Shown: positions 18,798-29,174, counted from the stretch's first letter. The stretch: DNA of 64,000 nt from Zunongwangia atlantica 22II14-10F7 (GCF_002094855.1 NZ_ARYN01000007.1:62001-126000), one strand, 5' to 3'. The notes: generated by a model not told the origin, from the sequence alone. Made by a program: numbers and translations.

Positions 18798-19409
18798 ATG
18801 TCTGGGTTAATAGGAAAAAAAATAGGCATGACTAGTATTTTTGACGAGAATGGGAAAAATATCCCATGTACTGTTATAGAGGCTGGTCCATGTGTAATTA
18901 CCCAAGTCAGAACCAATGAGGTTGACGGGTACGAAGCGCTTCAACTTGGTTTCGATGACAAAAAGACTGCAAATAAGGCTGCTACAGGGCATGCTAAAAA
19001 AGCGGGAGTTGCTGCGCAACAAAAGGTCGTTGAATTCCAGGGATTTGAAGGGGATTATAAATTGGGAGATACTATCAATGTAGAGCACTTCAATGAAGGT
19101 GAGTTTGTTGATATTTCAGGTATTTCTAAAGGTAAAGGTTTCCAGGGTGTTGTTAAGCGACATGGTTTTGGTGGTGTAGGTCAATCTACTCACGGTCAGC
19201 ACAACCGTTTAAGAGCTCCTGGTTCTATTGGTGCTGCTTCTTATCCTGCACGTGTATTTAAAGGTATGCGTATGGCTGGAAGAATGGGCGGTGAAAAAGT
19301 AAAAGTTGAAAACCTTAGAGTTTTAAAAGTAGTTGCTGAGAAAAATCTTTTAGTAGTTAAAGGATGTGTTCCAGGGCATAAAAACTCTTACGTAATCATT
19401 AGAAAGTAA
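18798..19409 (+). CDS. rplC: 50S ribosomal protein L3
   Basis: This 203-residue protein is L3, an early assembly protein near the peptidyl transferase centre. The glutamine-containing loop [18 protein letters not shown] and the N-terminal [10 protein letters not shown] are clear. It is the first gene after the attenuator-like gap, so its mRNA region is the natural target of any feedback. Its stop overlaps the rplD start by one base (TAATG), which suggests coupled translation. Length is normal. Confidence 0.98.
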   Translation: MSGLIGKKIGMTSIFDENGKNIPCTVIEAGPCVITQVRTNEVDGYEALQLGFDDKKTANKAATGHAKKAGVAAQQKVVEFQGFEGDYKLGDTINVEHFNEGEFVDISGISKGKGFQGVVKRHGFGGVGQSTHGQHNRLRAPGSIGAASYPARVFKGMRMAGRMGGEKVKVENLRVLKVVAEKNLLVVKGCVPGHKNSYVIIRK

Positions 19410-20035
19410 TGGAAGTAGCAGTTTTAGATATTAAAGGAAAAGAAACAGGTAGAAAGGTCAACCTTTCTGATGCTGTTTTTGGGATAGAGCCTAATGAGCA
19501 TGCTGTTTACCTAGATGTAAAGCAATATCTTGCTAATCAAAGACAAGGTACGCATAAAGCAAAAGAACGTGCAGAGATAACTGGTTCTACTCGTAAGCTT
19601 AAAAAGCAAAAAGGTACAGGTACTGCTAGAGCAGGTAGTATTAAATCTCCTGTTTTTAGAGGTGGTGGTAGAATTTTTGGTCCTCGCCCAAGAAATTATG
19701 GTTTTAAATTGAATAAAACCTTAAAGCGTTTAGCTAGAAAATCTGCTTTATCTATTAAAGCAAATGATAAAGCGATAACTGTTGTAGAGGATTTTTCTTT
19801 CGATACTCCAAAGACAAAAAATTTCATTGAAGTTTTGAAAGCCATTGGTATTCAGGAGAAAAAATCTCTTATAGTGTTGGGTGAGTCAAATAAAAACGTA
19901 TATTTGTCGTCACGTAATTTAAAAGGCTCTGAAGTTGTAAGTGTTTCAGAATTAAGTACTTACAAAATATTAAATGCAAATAGTATTGTGTTTTTAGAAG
20001 GGTCTCTAGAAGGAATAGAGTCGAATTTAAGTTAA
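19409..20035 (+). CDS. rplD: 50S ribosomal protein L4
   Basis: This 208-residue protein is L4, whose loop lines the peptide exit tunnel. The loop motif around [17 protein letters not shown] and [14 protein letters not shown] is typical. In several bacteria L4 is the autoregulator of the S10 operon, which makes it a candidate for acting on the structure upstream of rplC. The start ATG shares one base with the rplC stop, and the stop is directly followed by the rplW start. Confidence 0.98.
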   Translation: MEVAVLDIKGKETGRKVNLSDAVFGIEPNEHAVYLDVKQYLANQRQGTHKAKERAEITGSTRKLKKQKGTGTARAGSIKSPVFRGGGRIFGPRPRNYGFKLNKTLKRLARKSALSIKANDKAITVVEDFSFDTPKTKNFIEVLKAIGIQEKKSLIVLGESNKNVYLSSRNLKGSEVVSVSELSTYKILNANSIVFLEGSLEGIESNLS

Positions 20036-20335
20036 ATGAGCGTTATGAGTATCTTAATAAAACCAATTATTACAGAAAAAGCTACCGCAGAAAGTGAATT
20101 GAAAAATTGTTTCTCTTTTGAGGTAAGTAATAAGGCGAATAAGATTGAAATCAAAAATGCAGTAGAATCTGCTTATGGCGTTTCAGTAACTTCTGTTCGT
20201 ACAATTAACGTCCGTCCAGATCGTAAAACCAGATATACAAAATCTGGGATGATCACTGGTAAAACTAAAGCTTATAAGAAAGCTATGGTACAGGTGGCGG
20301 AAGGTGAAACTATTGATTTATACAGTAATCTTTAA
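20036..20335 (+). CDS. rplW: 50S ribosomal protein L23
   Basis: This is L23, at the tunnel exit, where it docks the signal recognition particle and trigger factor. The motif ILIKPIITEKAT near the N terminus and TVNVRP-like TINVRPDRKTRY in the middle identify it. Two starts are possible: ATG 20036, directly abutting the rplD stop (99 residues), or ATG 20045 (96 residues). I keep the first because the abutting codons suggest coupling. Confidence 0.96.
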   Translation: MSVMSILIKPIITEKATAESELKNCFSFEVSNKANKIEIKNAVESAYGVSVTSVRTINVRPDRKTRYTKSGMITGKTKAYKKAMVQVAEGETIDLYSNL

Positions 20336-20344
20336 GATTAAAAA

Positions 20345-21172
20345 ATGTCAGTAAGAAAATTAAAGCCAATTACTCCTGGGCAGCGTTTTAGAGTAGTTAA
20401 TGGGTTTGACGCCATTACTACTGATAAGCCGGAGAAGTCTTTACTTGCTCCGTTAAAAAAGTCAGGCGGTAGAAACAGTCAAGGTAAAATGACCATGCGC
20501 TATAAAGGTGGTGGTCACAAAAGACGTTACAGAATTGTAGATTTTAAACGCGATAAACATGGTGTTCCTGCAACTGTAGCAACAATTGAATATGATCCGA
20601 ACAGAACGGCCTTTATTGCTTTATTGAATTATCAAGACGGTGAGAAAAGGTATGTTATTGCTCAAAATGGTCTTCAGGTAGGTCAAAATATTGTTTCTTC
20701 GAATGAAGCAGTAGCTCCTGAAATCGGGAATGCAATGCCTTTAGCAAACATTCCTTTAGGAACAATTGTTTCTTGTATCGAATTGAGAGCTGGTCAAGGT
20801 GCTGTAATGGCACGTAGTGCTGGTGCATTTGCTCAGTTGTTAGCGAGAGAAGGAAAGTATGCAACTGTTAAGTTGCCTTCTGGAGAAATTAGAAGAGTGC
20901 TTTCTGTATGTTTAGCTACGATTGGAGCGGTGTCTAACAGTGATCATCAGTTACAGATTTCTGGTAAAGCTGGTAGAAAACGCTGGTTAGGTATCAGACC
21001 AAGAACTAGACCAGTAGCTATGAACCCAATCGATCACCCAATGGGTGGTGGTGAAGGTAGAGCTTCAGGAGGTCATCCTCGTTCTAGAAAAGGTTTACCT
21101 GCAAAAGGTTTTAAAACCCGTACAAGAACAAAGGCGAGTAATAAATATATTGTAGAACGTAGAAAGAAATAA
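20345..21172 (+). CDS. rplB: 50S ribosomal protein L2
   Basis: This 275-residue protein is L2, required for subunit joining and peptidyl transfer. The C-terminal signature with [18 protein letters not shown] contains the conserved histidine region needed for peptidyl transferase activity. The N-terminal oligonucleotide-binding fold is intact, and the length is standard. It lies 9 bp after rplW and 6 bp before rpsS. Confidence 0.99.
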   Translation: MSVRKLKPITPGQRFRVVNGFDAITTDKPEKSLLAPLKKSGGRNSQGKMTMRYKGGGHKRRYRIVDFKRDKHGVPATVATIEYDPNRTAFIALLNYQDGEKRYVIAQNGLQVGQNIVSSNEAVAPEIGNAMPLANIPLGTIVSCIELRAGQGAVMARSAGAFAQLLAREGKYATVKLPSGEIRRVLSVCLATIGAVSNSDHQLQISGKAGRKRWLGIRPRTRPVAMNPIDHPMGGGEGRASGGHPRSRKGLPAKGFKTRTRTKASNKYIVERRKK

Positions 21173-21178
21173 TAGAGT

Positions 21179-21457
21179 ATGGCACGTTCATTAAAAAAAG
21201 GACCTTTCGTTCACTATAAACTAGAGAAAAAAGTAGCTGATAATGTAGAGTCTGGTAAAAAAGCTGTGATCAAAACTTGGTCTAGAGCTTCAATGATTAC
21301 ACCAGATTTCGTTGGGCAAACCATTGCTGTACACAATGGAAAGCAGTTTGTTCCTGTTTATGTTACTGAGAATATGGTAGGTCATAAGTTAGGAGAATTT
21401 TCACCAACTCGTTCTTTTAGAGGGCATGCTGGTGCGAAAAATAAAGGTAAAAAATAA
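21179..21457 (+). CDS. rpsS: 30S ribosomal protein S19
   Basis: This 92-residue protein is S19, in the 30S head next to S13. It opens with [18 protein letters not shown] and contains [22 protein letters not shown]-type sequence, both diagnostic. It lies between rplB and rplV as in nearly all bacteria. There is nothing unusual in length or start. Confidence 0.98.
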   Translation: MARSLKKGPFVHYKLEKKVADNVESGKKAVIKTWSRASMITPDFVGQTIAVHNGKQFVPVYVTENMVGHKLGEFSPTRSFRGHAGAKNKGKK

Positions 21458-21465
21458 TTGAAGCT

Positions 21466-21873
21466 ATGGGAGTTCGTAAAAAAGAAAGAGCAGAGCAAAT
21501 AAAAGAAGCTAAGAAGCAGACAGCTTTTGCTAAGTTAAATAACTGCCCTACTTCACCTAGAAAAATGCGTTTAGTTGCAGATTTAGTTAGAGGTGAAAAA
21601 GTAGAAAAAGCGCTTCATATTTTAAAATTCAGTCAAAAAGAGGCTGCTGGTTGTTTAGAGAAGTTGTTATTGTCAGCTATTGCTAATTGGCAGGCAAAAA
21701 ACGAAGATGCTAGTCTTGAGGATGCTGAGTTGTTTGTGAAAGAGATTCGTGTAGATGGAGGAAGTATGCTTAAGAGACTTCGTCCTGCTCCACAAGGTCG
21801 TGCACACAGAATTAGAAAAAGATCCAATCACGTTACATTAGTGCTTGGCGAAAACAATAATACACAAAGCTAA
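21466..21873 (+). CDS. rplV: 50S ribosomal protein L22
   Basis: This 135-residue protein is L22, whose long hairpin reaches into the exit tunnel. The motif [19 protein letters not shown] and the C-terminal [21 protein letters not shown] define it. A charged N-terminal extension of about 25 residues ([15 protein letters not shown]) precedes the core, making it longer than the E. coli protein (110); I regard this as a lineage trait. It lies 7 bp before rpsC. Confidence 0.98.
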   Translation: MGVRKKERAEQIKEAKKQTAFAKLNNCPTSPRKMRLVADLVRGEKVEKALHILKFSQKEAAGCLEKLLLSAIANWQAKNEDASLEDAELFVKEIRVDGGSMLKRLRPAPQGRAHRIRKRSNHVTLVLGENNNTQS

Positions 21874-21880
21874 GAAGAGT

Positions 21881-22597
21881 ATGGGACAGAAGACAAATCC
21901 AATCGGTAATCGCCTTGGTATCATTAGAGGATGGGAGTCCAACTGGTACGGAGGAAATGACTACGGTGATAAATTAGCCGAAGACGATAAGATTAGAAAG
22001 TACATCCATGCTCGCCTCTCTAAAGCGAGTGTATCTAGGGTAATAATTGAGCGTACCCTTAAGCTTGTAACCGTTACTATCACTACTGCTAGACCTGGTA
22101 TTATTATTGGGAAAGGTGGTCAAGAGGTAGATAAGCTTAAAGAAGAGCTTAAGAAGATCACAGATAAAGAGGTTCAGATTAACATCTTTGAAATCAAAAG
22201 GCCAGAACTAGATGCGCATCTTGTTGGTGCTAGCGTTGCAAGACAGATAGAGAATAGAATTTCTTATCGTCGTGCGATTAAAATGGCTATTGCGGCTGCA
22301 ATGAGGATGAATGCTGAAGGAATTAAGATCGAAATTTCAGGTCGTTTAAATGGAGCTGAAATGGCACGTTCTGAGGCATATAAAGATGGTAGAATTCCTT
22401 TGTCTACTTTTAGGGCCGATATTGATTATGCTTTGGTTGAAGCACATACTACTTATGGTAGGTTAGGTGTTAAAGTATGGATCATGAAAGGTGAAGTTTA
22501 CGGAAAAAGAGAATTATCTCCGCTTGTTGGTTTAGCTAAAAAGCAGGGTGGTAAGAGTTCCGGGCGAAGTGGTAATAAGTCACGTCGTAGAAAGTAA
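21881..22597 (+). CDS. rpsC: 30S ribosomal protein S3
   Basis: The ATG at 21881 starts the canonical [13 protein letters not shown], giving 238 residues. An earlier in-frame start at 21845 would overlap rplV and is rejected. S3 forms part of the mRNA entry channel and carries a KH domain with the GXXG motif in [13 protein letters not shown]. The C-terminal tail is Lys/Arg/Gly-rich. The position between rplV and rplP is standard. Confidence 0.98.
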   Translation: MGQKTNPIGNRLGIIRGWESNWYGGNDYGDKLAEDDKIRKYIHARLSKASVSRVIIERTLKLVTVTITTARPGIIIGKGGQEVDKLKEELKKITDKEVQINIFEIKRPELDAHLVGASVARQIENRISYRRAIKMAIAAAMRMNAEGIKIEISGRLNGAEMARSEAYKDGRIPLSTFRADIDYALVEAHTTYGRLGVKVWIMKGEVYGKRELSPLVGLAKKQGGKSSGRSGNKSRRRK

Positions 22598-22613
22598 TTT
22601 AAAGTAAAGAAAA

Positions 22614-23033
22614 ATGTTACAACCTAAAAGAACGAAATATCGTAAGCAACAGAAGGGGCGCATGAAAGGGGTTGCTCAGAGAGGGCATCGTCTTTCAAAT
22701 GGAACTTTTGGGATCAAGTCTCTTGATTCTAGTTTCGTTACGGCACGTCAAATCGAAGCTGCTCGTATTGCTGCTACCCGTTATATGAAAAGGGAAGGTT
22801 CTCTGTGGATTAAGATATTCCCAGATAAGCCTATCACTAAAAAGCCTCTTGAGGTTCGTATGGGTAAAGGTAAAGGAGCTGTAGAATACTGGGCTGCTGT
22901 TGTGAAACCTGGAAGAGTTATGTTTGAAATTGGTGGTGTGCCTTTGGCAACTGCTAAAGAGGCATTGCGTCTTGCAGCACAAAAACTGCCGGTAAAAACT
23001 AAATTTATCGTAGCTAGAGATTATCAAGAATAA
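22614..23033 (+). CDS. rplP: 50S ribosomal protein L16
   Basis: This 139-residue protein is L16, which contacts the A-site tRNA elbow region of the large subunit. It begins [19 protein letters not shown] and has the signature [20 protein letters not shown]. Length is normal. It lies 16 bp after rpsC and 10 bp before rpmC in the S10 cluster. Confidence 0.98.
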   Translation: MLQPKRTKYRKQQKGRMKGVAQRGHRLSNGTFGIKSLDSSFVTARQIEAARIAATRYMKREGSLWIKIFPDKPITKKPLEVRMGKGKGAVEYWAAVVKPGRVMFEIGGVPLATAKEALRLAAQKLPVKTKFIVARDYQE

Positions 23034-23043
23034 TTTTTGTATT

Positions 23044-23235
23044 ATGAAACAATCAGAAGTAAAAGAATTGTCTGTTGCAGAATTGCAGGAAGAGCTTGGT
23101 AAATCTCGTAAAGCATATGCAGATTTAAAAATGGCTCACGCTGTTTCGCCATTGGAGAACCCAATACAGTTAAGATCTGTAAGGAGAAGTATAGCGAGAT
23201 TAGCTACCGAGTTAACTAAAAGAGAACAACAATAA
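23044..23235 (+). CDS. rpmC: 50S ribosomal protein L29
   Basis: This 63-residue two-helix protein is L29, found beside L23 at the tunnel exit. The helical pattern with KELSVAELQEEL and the C-terminal SVRRSIARLATELTKRE match the family. It lies between rplP and rpsQ, as expected for the S10 operon. Confidence 0.96.
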   Translation: MKQSEVKELSVAELQEELGKSRKAYADLKMAHAVSPLENPIQLRSVRRSIARLATELTKREQQ

Positions 23236-23253
23236 GTGTTATTCTGCTGAAAG

Positions 23254-23511
23254 ATGGAAAAAAGAAATTTAAGAAAAGAGCGAATAGGTGTAGTTACTAG
23301 TAATAAGATGCAGAAGTCTATAGTGGTTTCTGAAGTTAAAAAAGTAAAGCACCCTATGTACGGAAAGTTCGTATTGAAAACTAAGAAGTATGTAGCTCAC
23401 GACGAAAAAAACGACTGCAACGAAGGGGATACTGTAAGGATCATGGAAACTCGTCCTATGAGTAAATCTAAATGTTGGAGATTAGTAGAAATAATTGAAA
23501 GAGCGAAGTAA
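23254..23511 (+). CDS. rpsQ: 30S ribosomal protein S17
   Basis: This 85-residue OB-fold protein is S17, a primary binder of 16S r[22 protein letters not shown] and [19 protein letters not shown] are the two conserved blocks. It ends the S10-type gene group; rplN follows after 2 bp, so the S10 and spc groups appear joined in one transcript here. Confidence 0.98.
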   Translation: MEKRNLRKERIGVVTSNKMQKSIVVSEVKKVKHPMYGKFVLKTKKYVAHDEKNDCNEGDTVRIMETRPMSKSKCWRLVEIIERAK

Positions 23512-23513
23512 TT

Positions 23514-23882
23514 ATGGTACAACAAGAGTCTAGACTAAAAGTAGCAGATAATACTGGGGCTAAAGAGGTTTTAGCAATTAGAGTATTAGGAGGTACAAAG
23601 AAAAGATACGCTTCTGTTGGAGACAAGATTGTTGTCAGCGTTAAAGAGGCTACACCAAATGGAAACATTAAGAAAGGTGCGGTTTCTACGGCAGTTGTTG
23701 TTCGTACCAAAAAGGAAGTACGCAGACCTGATGGATCTTATATAAGATTTGATGATAATGCTTGCGTATTACTTAACCCGGCTGGAGAAATGCGCGGAAC
23801 ACGTGTTTTTGGTCCTGTAGCAAGAGAACTTCGTGATAAGCAATTCATGAAAATTGTATCATTAGCACCTGAAGTGCTTTAA
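23514..23882 (+). CDS. rplN: 50S ribosomal protein L14
   Basis: This 122-residue protein is L14, which forms an inter-subunit bridge with 16S rRNA. The start [18 protein letters not shown] and the block [13 protein letters not shown] are diagnostic, and the length is exactly typical. It opens the spc-type gene group, 2 bp after rpsQ. Confidence 0.99.
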   Translation: MVQQESRLKVADNTGAKEVLAIRVLGGTKKRYASVGDKIVVSVKEATPNGNIKKGAVSTAVVVRTKKEVRRPDGSYIRFDDNACVLLNPAGEMRGTRVFGPVARELRDKQFMKIVSLAPEVL

Positions 23883-23894
23883 TACATTAAAAAG

Positions 23895-24206
23895 ATGACA
23901 AAGCTTAAAATAAAATCAGGAGATACAGTTCTAGTTATCGCAGGTGATCATAAAGGTCAGCAAGGTAAGGTTCAAAAGGTATTTCCAGACAAGAATAAAG
24001 CAATTGTGGAAGGAATTAATACAATTTCTAAACATGAGAAGCCTAGCGCTTCTAATCCACAAGGAGGAATTACAAAGAAAGAAGCTCCAATTAATATTTC
24101 TAATCTTTCTTTAGTAACTAAAGATGGTGAAGCAACCAGAATTGGTTATAAAGAGGAAGATGGGATAAAGGTGAGATTTTCTAAAAAATCAAATGAAGTA
24201 ATATAG
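23895..24206 (+). CDS. rplX: 50S ribosomal protein L24
   Basis: This 103-residue protein is L24, an assembly initiator that binds the 5' end of 23S rRNA. A KOW motif lies at residues 8-35 ([18 protein letters not shown]). The C-terminal part ([12 protein letters not shown]) is typical. It lies 12 bp after rplN and 2 bp before rplE. Confidence 0.97.
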   Translation: MTKLKIKSGDTVLVIAGDHKGQQGKVQKVFPDKNKAIVEGINTISKHEKPSASNPQGGITKKEAPINISNLSLVTKDGEATRIGYKEEDGIKVRFSKKSNEVI

Positions 24207-24208
24207 TT

Positions 24209-24760
24209 ATGGCATACGTACCAAGACTTAGAAAAGAGTATGATGACAAAATTAAATCATCTCTTGTAGAAGAATATAGTTACAGTAATGTAATGGAAGT
24301 GCCAAAGCTTAAGAAAATCGTTATAAGCCGTGGTGTTGGTGGTGCTGTAGCAGATAAAAAACTTATTGACCATGCAGTAGATGAATTAACTGCAATTACT
24401 GGTCAAAAGGCTGTTGCGACTATTTCTAAGAAAGATGTTGCTACGTTTAAATTACGTAAAGGAATGCCAATTGGTGCAAAAGTGACTTTACGTGGTTATA
24501 GAATGTACGAATTTTTAGATAGATTAATTACATCGGCGTTGCCACGTGTACGTGATTTTGATGGAATTAAAGCTAATGGTTTTGATGGTAGAGGAAATTA
24601 TAACTTAGGAATTACTGAGCAGATAATTTTTCCTGAAATTGATATCGATGCTGTAAATAGAATTGCGGGTATGGATATTACTTTTGTAACTACAGCAAAT
24701 ACCGATAAAGAAGCGAAATCTTTATTAACAGAACTAGGTTTACCTTTTAAAAAGAATTAA
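24209..24760 (+). CDS. rplE: 50S ribosomal protein L5
   Basis: This 183-residue protein is L5, which binds 5S rRNA in the central protuberance. [16 protein letters not shown] and [15 protein letters not shown] are the family signatures, and the C-terminal [17 protein letters not shown] is typical. Its E. coli counterpart lies within the S8-controlled spc mRNA. In this genome the clearer candidate S8 site is instead just upstream of rpsH. Confidence 0.98.
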   Translation: MAYVPRLRKEYDDKIKSSLVEEYSYSNVMEVPKLKKIVISRGVGGAVADKKLIDHAVDELTAITGQKAVATISKKDVATFKLRKGMPIGAKVTLRGYRMYEFLDRLITSALPRVRDFDGIKANGFDGRGNYNLGITEQIIFPEIDIDAVNRIAGMDITFVTTANTDKEAKSLLTELGLPFKKN

Positions 24761-24763
24761 GAC

Positions 24764-25033
24764 ATGGCTAAAGAATCAATGAAAGCCCGTGAGGTTAAGA
24801 GACAAAAATTGGTAGATAAGTATGCTGAAAAAAGAAAAGCTTTGAAAGAAGCTGGCGATTTTGAAGCTTTACAAAAATTACCAAAAAACTCTTCTCCGGT
24901 ACGTTTGCATAATCGTTGTAAGCTAACTGGTAGACCTAAAGGGTATATGAGACAATTTGGTGTTTCTCGTGTAATGTTTAGAGAAATGGCTAACAATGGT
25001 CTAATCCCTGGAGTTAAGAAGGCTAGTTGGTAA
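24764..25033 (+). CDS. rpsN: 30S ribosomal protein S14 (zinc-free type)
   Basis: This 89-residue protein is S14 of the long, zinc-independent type. In the conserved block [19 protein letters not shown] only one of the cysteines of the zinc form remains. It helps assemble the 30S head. It is separated from rpsH by 58 bp, one of the longest gaps in the spc group, and that gap holds a hairpin. Confidence 0.97.
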   Translation: MAKESMKAREVKRQKLVDKYAEKRKALKEAGDFEALQKLPKNSSPVRLHNRCKLTGRPKGYMRQFGVSRVMFREMANNGLIPGVKKASW

Positions 25034-25043
25034 ATTATAAATT

Positions 25044-25077
25044 GATTATAGGTTCCTTTTCTAGGAAAACCATAATC
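25044..25077 (+). promoter_or_regulatory. Hairpin leader upstream of rpsH, candidate S8 site
   Basis: GATTAT at 25044-25049 pairs with ATAATC at 25072-25077. After a single bulged A (25050), GGTTCC at 25051-25056 pairs with GGAA (25064-25067) and CC (25070-25071), leaving two unpaired A at 25068-25069. The loop is 7 nt. Bulged adenines inside a G+C-containing helix recall the S8 binding site in rRNA. That resemblance is an inference; the helix itself is seen directly. Confidence 0.6.
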
Positions 25078-25091
25078 GCAAATTAATATAA

Positions 25092-25490
25092 ATGAATACA
25101 GATCCAATTGCAGATTTTTTAACGCGTATTAGAAACGCAGTAGCAGCAAATCATAGAGTTGTTGAAATTCCTGCTTCTAATGTTAAAAAAGAAATTACTA
25201 AGATTTTATTCGATCAAGGATATATCTTAAGTTACAAATTTGAAGATAGTACTGCGCAAGGTGTTATCAAAATAGCTCTTAAGTACGATAAAGATACTAA
25301 AGACTCTGTAATAAAAGATATCCAGAGAATAAGTAAACCTGGTTTACGTAAATATGCCGGTGCTGGAGAATTACCACGTATATTAAATGGTTTAGGAATT
25401 GCTATCATCAGTACTTCTCACGGAGTAATGACAGACAAGCAGGCTAGAGCAGAAAATGTTGGTGGTGAAGTATTGTGTTACGTTTACTAA
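25092..25490 (+). CDS. rpsH: 30S ribosomal protein S8
   Basis: This 132-residue protein is S8, a central-domain assembly protein. It begins with [13 protein letters not shown] and ends with the signature block around [20 protein letters not shown]. In E. coli S8 binds its own spc mRNA and represses translation. Here a hairpin with bulged adenines ends 14 nt before the start codon, which would suit such feedback. Confidence 0.98.
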   Translation: MNTDPIADFLTRIRNAVAANHRVVEIPASNVKKEITKILFDQGYILSYKFEDSTAQGVIKIALKYDKDTKDSVIKDIQRISKPGLRKYAGAGELPRILNGLGIAIISTSHGVMTDKQARAENVGGEVLCYVY

Positions 25491-25509
25491 TTCTTAAAAT
25501 TAAGAAAAG

Positions 25510-26052
25510 ATGTCAAGAATAGGTAAAAGCCCAATTACAATTCCAGAAGGTGTTAATGTAGACTTTAAAGATGGTTTTGTAACGGTAAAAGGAAAATTAG
25601 GAGAACTTAAGCAAGAAATTAGCGACATAGATATCAATATCGAAGATAATGTGATATCTTTTGAGCGTTCTTCTGATAAAAGTGATCAAAAGGCTAAGCA
25701 TGGTCTTTATCGTGCTTTAGTTAGTAATATGATTGAAGGTGTAACTAATGGTTTTACTAAAGAATTAGAATTAGTAGGTGTTGGTTATAGAGCTTCTAAT
25801 CAAGGACAAAAATTAGATTTAGCTGTTGGGTACTCCCACAATATTGTTTTAGATTTGGCTCCAGAAGTTGTAGTGGAGACAATATCTGAAAAAGGTAAGA
25901 ATCCGGTGGTTAAGCTAACTTCTCATGACAAACAACTTTTAGGACAGGTTGCTGCAAAGATTCGTTCTTTCAGAGTACCAGAACCTTACAAAGGAAAAGG
26001 TATTAAGTTTAAAGGAGAAATAATTAGAAGAAAAGCAGGTAAATCAGCTTAA
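25510..26052 (+). CDS. rplF: 50S ribosomal protein L6
   Basis: This 180-residue protein is L6, near the sarcin-ricin loop. It starts SRIGKSPITIPEGV and ends with the signature PEPYKGKGIKFKGEIIRRKAGK, cut here to the usual length. Two similar domains make up the protein. It lies 19 bp after rpsH and 12 bp before rplR. Confidence 0.98.
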   Translation: MSRIGKSPITIPEGVNVDFKDGFVTVKGKLGELKQEISDIDINIEDNVISFERSSDKSDQKAKHGLYRALVSNMIEGVTNGFTKELELVGVGYRASNQGQKLDLAVGYSHNIVLDLAPEVVVETISEKGKNPVVKLTSHDKQLLGQVAAKIRSFRVPEPYKGKGIKFKGEIIRRKAGKSA

Positions 26053-26064
26053 TAAAGTTTAGTT

Positions 26065-26421
26065 ATGGCATTTTCAAAAGAAAAAAGAAGATTAAAGATA
26101 AGAAAGCGTATTCGAAAGAATATTAGCGGAACTGAAAGCCGTCCAAGATTATCTGTATATAGAAGTAATAAAGAGATTTATGCTCAGGTTATAGATGATG
26201 TAGCTGGAAAAACTTTAGCTGCGGCTTCTTCTAGAGATAAAGAAATAGGTGATGCTTCAGGTACAAAAAGTGAAATCGCTGAATTAGTTGGGAAAAATTT
26301 GGCAGATAGAGCAAAAAAGGCTGGAGTAGAAGTGGTTTCATTCGATAGAGGAGGTTACTTGTATCACGGTAGAGTTAAATCATTAGCGGATGGTGCTCGT
26401 GAAGGAGGACTAAAATTCTAA
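26065..26421 (+). CDS. rplR: 50S ribosomal protein L18
   Basis: This 118-residue protein is L18, which binds 5S rRNA together with L5. The basic N terminus ([18 protein letters not shown]), the strand [20 protein letters not shown] and the C-terminal [20 protein letters not shown] are all family-typical. It lies between rplF and rpsE as expected. Confidence 0.98.
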   Translation: MAFSKEKRRLKIRKRIRKNISGTESRPRLSVYRSNKEIYAQVIDDVAGKTLAAASSRDKEIGDASGTKSEIAELVGKNLADRAKKAGVEVVSFDRGGYLYHGRVKSLADGAREGGLKF

Positions 26422-26427
26422 GAAGAT

Positions 26428-26952
26428 ATGTATCAAGATTATAAAAACGTAGAACATGTAAAACCAGGAGGTCTTGAATTAAAAGATCGTTTGGTAGGAG
26501 TGCAACGTGTTACTAAGGTTACTAAAGGTGGTAGAGCATTTGGTTTTTCTGCCATAGTAGTTGTTGGTGACGAAAATGGTGTTGTAGGACATGGTTTAGG
26601 TAAATCTAAAGAGGTTGCCGATGCTATTTCTAAAGCCGTAGAAGATGCGAAAAAGAATTTAGTGCGTATTCCTTTACATAAAGGTACTTTACCACACGAA
26701 CAAAAAGGTAAATATGGTGGAGCGAGAGTTTTACTTTTACCTGCTGCAACTGGTACCGGGATTATTGCTGGTGGTGCAATTCGTGCGGTTTTGGAATCTG
26801 TAGGGGTTCATGATGTACTTTCTAAGAACCAAGGTTCTTCTAACCCTCATAATGTTGTGAAGGCTACATTTGATGCTTTACTTCAATTAAGAAGTGCAGA
26901 AACTGTTGCTAAACAAAGAGGAATCACGTTAGAGAAACTTTTCAAAGGATAA
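26428..26952 (+). CDS. rpsE: 30S ribosomal protein S5
   Basis: This 174-residue protein is S5, with roles in mRNA helicase activity and decoding fidelity. The double-stranded RNA-binding-like domain ([18 protein letters not shown]) is followed by the conserved [19 protein letters not shown]. Residues that give spectinomycin resistance when mutated are in the usual VTKGGRAF context, so the allele looks wild type. Confidence 0.98.
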   Translation: MYQDYKNVEHVKPGGLELKDRLVGVQRVTKVTKGGRAFGFSAIVVVGDENGVVGHGLGKSKEVADAISKAVEDAKKNLVRIPLHKGTLPHEQKGKYGGARVLLLPAATGTGIIAGGAIRAVLESVGVHDVLSKNQGSSNPHNVVKATFDALLQLRSAETVAKQRGITLEKLFKG

Positions 26953-26965
26953 AATCAAGGATAAG

Positions 26966-27148
26966 ATGGCAAAGATTAAGGTTACTAAAGTAAGAAGTGC
27001 TATTAATAGAACTCAGAATCAAAAAAGAGTTTTAGAGGCATTGGGTCTTAGAAAAATGGGACATGCTGTAGAACATGAGGATACCCCTAACATCCTTGGG
27101 ATGATAAATAAAGTTAAACACTTAGTTTCTGTAGAGGAAACAAAATAA
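26966..27148 (+). CDS. rpmD: 50S ribosomal protein L30
   Basis: This 60-residue protein is L30. The motif [20 protein letters not shown] and the C-terminal block ending [13 protein letters not shown] match the family, and the length is standard. It lies 13 bp after rpsE and 9 bp before rplO in the spc group. Confidence 0.97.
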   Translation: MAKIKVTKVRSAINRTQNQKRVLEALGLRKMGHAVEHEDTPNILGMINKVKHLVSVEETK

Positions 27149-27157
27149 TAGGTTTAC

Positions 27158-27610
27158 ATGGATTTAAGTAACTTAAAACCTGCAAAGGGTTCAGTTAAAA
27201 GTAACAATAAGCGTGTTGGCCGTGGAGAAGGATCCGGTAAAGGTGGGACTGCTACTCGTGGTCACAAAGGGGCTAAATCACGTTCTGGTTACTCTAAGAA
27301 GATAGGTTTTGAAGGAGGGCAGATGCCACTTCAACGCCGTGTACCAAAATTTGGTTTTAATAACAGAAACCGTAAAGAATATCAAGGTATTAACTTAGAT
27401 ACTTTACAATTATTAGTAGATAATGGTAAAGTTAAGGATACGGTAGATCTAGGTGTACTTGTAGAAAACGGTTTGGCTGGAAAAAATGATCTAGTTAAAA
27501 TTTTAGGTAGAGGTGAATTAAAGGCTAAATTAAAAGTATCTGTTCATAAATTTACGGCCTCAGCCAAAGAAGCTATAGAAGCTGCGGGAGGTGAAGTTGT
27601 TACTTTATAA
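27158..27610 (+). CDS. rplO: 50S ribosomal protein L15
   Basis: This 150-residue protein is L15. The glycine-rich rRNA-binding N-terminal part contains RVGRGEGSGKGGTATRGHKG and FEGGQMPLQRRVPKFGF, and the C-terminal domain ends in the usual short strand. It is encoded directly before secY, as in most bacteria. Confidence 0.98.
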   Translation: MDLSNLKPAKGSVKSNNKRVGRGEGSGKGGTATRGHKGAKSRSGYSKKIGFEGGQMPLQRRVPKFGFNNRNRKEYQGINLDTLQLLVDNGKVKDTVDLGVLVENGLAGKNDLVKILGRGELKAKLKVSVHKFTASAKEAIEAAGGEVVTL

Positions 27611-27621
27611 TAGATAGCCAA

Positions 27622-28956
27622 ATGAAATTCATCAATACTATAAAAAATATTTGGAAAATCGAGGAGCTAAAAAACCGTATTTTAGTAAGCCTCGGTTTAC
27701 TTTTAGTTTATCGTTTTGGAACTCAGGTTGTACTTCCTGGGATAGATGCTAGTCAATTAGCAAACTTAGCAAATCAAACTGATGGCGGTTTATTAGGATT
27801 GCTTAATGCATTTACTGGTGGGGCGTTTTCTAATGCTTCAATTTTTGCATTAGGTATTATGCCTTATATTTCGGCTTCTATTGTGGTTCAGTTGATGGGG
27901 ATAGCTATTCCTTATTTACAAAAGCTGCAAAAGGAAGGTGAAAGTGGGCGTAAAAAAATAAATCAAATTACCAGATGGTTAACCATAGCAATTACCTTAG
28001 TTCAAGGGCCGGGTTATATTTATAACCTGTTTAATACATTGCCACAAAATGCTTTCCTTTTAGGTGATAGTTTATCTTTCATCATTTCTTCAGTAATTAT
28101 TCTTACTACAGGGACGATTTTCGCTATGTGGTTAGGAGAGAAGATTACAGATAAAGGAATTGGTAATGGTATTTCTCTTTTAATTATGGTAGGTATTATT
28201 GCTACACTACCTCAGGCATTCCTTCAGGAATTCGCTTCAAGATTTGATGGTAGCGGTGGTCTTATTATGGTATTGATTGAGTTTGCGATTTGGTTTGCAA
28301 TTATTTTAGCTGCTGTAATGTTGGTAATGGCTGTTCGTCAGATACCAGTTCAGTATGCAAGAAGATCTGCTACTGGTGGATATGAGAAGAATGTATTTGG
28401 ATCAAGACAGTATATACCTTTAAAGCTTAATGCTTCAGGGGTAATGCCAATTATATTTGCTCAGGCTATTATGTTTATCCCGGTGGCATTGGCTGGTCTT
28501 TCAGATTCTGATGCGGCTCAGGGTGTTACGGCTGCATTTAGTGATATTTTTGGTTTTTGGTATAATTTAGTTTTCGCTTTATTGATTATAGTATTCACTT
28601 ATTTTTATACTGCGATTACAGTACCAACAAATAAAATGGCAGATGATTTAAAACGAAGCGGTGGTTTTATTCCTGGAATTCGTCCTGGAACTGAAACAGC
28701 TGAGTATTTAGATCGTATTATGTCTCAAATTACACTTCCTGGATCTGTATTTTTAGCAATTATTGCAATTTTCCCTGCAATAATTGTGAAGTTGTTAGGT
28801 GTTCAACAAGGTTGGGCATTGTTTTTTGGAGGTACCTCACTATTAATTTTAGTTGGAGTTGCAATCGATACTATGCAGCAGGTAAACTCTTATCTGTTGA
28901 ATAGACACTATGACGGATTAATGAAAACGGGTAAAAACAGAAAAGCAGTAGCTTAA
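27622..28956 (+). CDS. secY: Preprotein translocase channel subunit SecY
   Basis: This 444-residue membrane protein forms the protein-conducting channel of the Sec translocase in the inner membrane. Ten hydrophobic helices can be traced. The plug and the first two helices contain [11 protein letters not shown] and [16 protein letters not shown], and the loop [18 protein letters not shown] is a conserved cytoplasmic ribosome/SecA-binding region. The C-terminal block with YLNRHYDG-like sequence is normal. It lies in the spc group between rplO and infA; adk and map, often found here, are missing. Confidence 0.98.
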   Translation: MKFINTIKNIWKIEELKNRILVSLGLLLVYRFGTQVVLPGIDASQLANLANQTDGGLLGLLNAFTGGAFSNASIFALGIMPYISASIVVQLMGIAIPYLQKLQKEGESGRKKINQITRWLTIAITLVQGPGYIYNLFNTLPQNAFLLGDSLSFIISSVIILTTGTIFAMWLGEKITDKGIGNGISLLIMVGIIATLPQAFLQEFASRFDGSGGLIMVLIEFAIWFAIILAAVMLVMAVRQIPVQYARRSATGGYEKNVFGSRQYIPLKLNASGVMPIIFAQAIMFIPVALAGLSDSDAAQGVTAAFSDIFGFWYNLVFALLIIVFTYFYTAITVPTNKMADDLKRSGGFIPGIRPGTETAEYLDRIMSQITLPGSVFLAIIAIFPAIIVKLLGVQQGWALFFGGTSLLILVGVAIDTMQQVNSYLLNRHYDGLMKTGKNRKAVA

Positions 28957-28958
28957 TT

Positions 28959-29174
28959 ATGGCAAAGCAACCAGCAATTGAACAAGATGGAACGATAATC
29001 GAAGCATTGTCTAATGCAATGTTTCGTGTAGAGTTAGAAAACGGTCACGTTGTGACCGCTCATATCTCTGGTAAGATGCGTATGCATTACATTAAATTAT
29101 TGCCAGGAGATAAGGTGAAATTGGAAATGAGTCCTTACGATTTAAGTAAGGCTCGCATAACTTACAGATACTAA
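28959..29174 (+). CDS. infA: Translation initiation factor IF-1
   Basis: This 71-residue OB-fold protein is IF-1, which occupies the A site during initiation. [20 protein letters not shown] and [19 protein letters not shown] are the conserved blocks. It lies 2 bp after secY, so it is certainly cotranscribed. A 118-bp gap with tandem promoter-like motifs follows before rpmJ. Confidence 0.98.
   Translation: MAKQPAIEQDGTIIEALSNAMFRVELENGHVVTAHISGKMRMHYIKLLPGDKVKLEMSPYDLSKARITYRY

Noticed and set aside
21845-21880. Longer N terminus for S3
   Set aside because: It overlaps rplV, whereas the ATG at 21881 gives the canonical MGQKTNP start.
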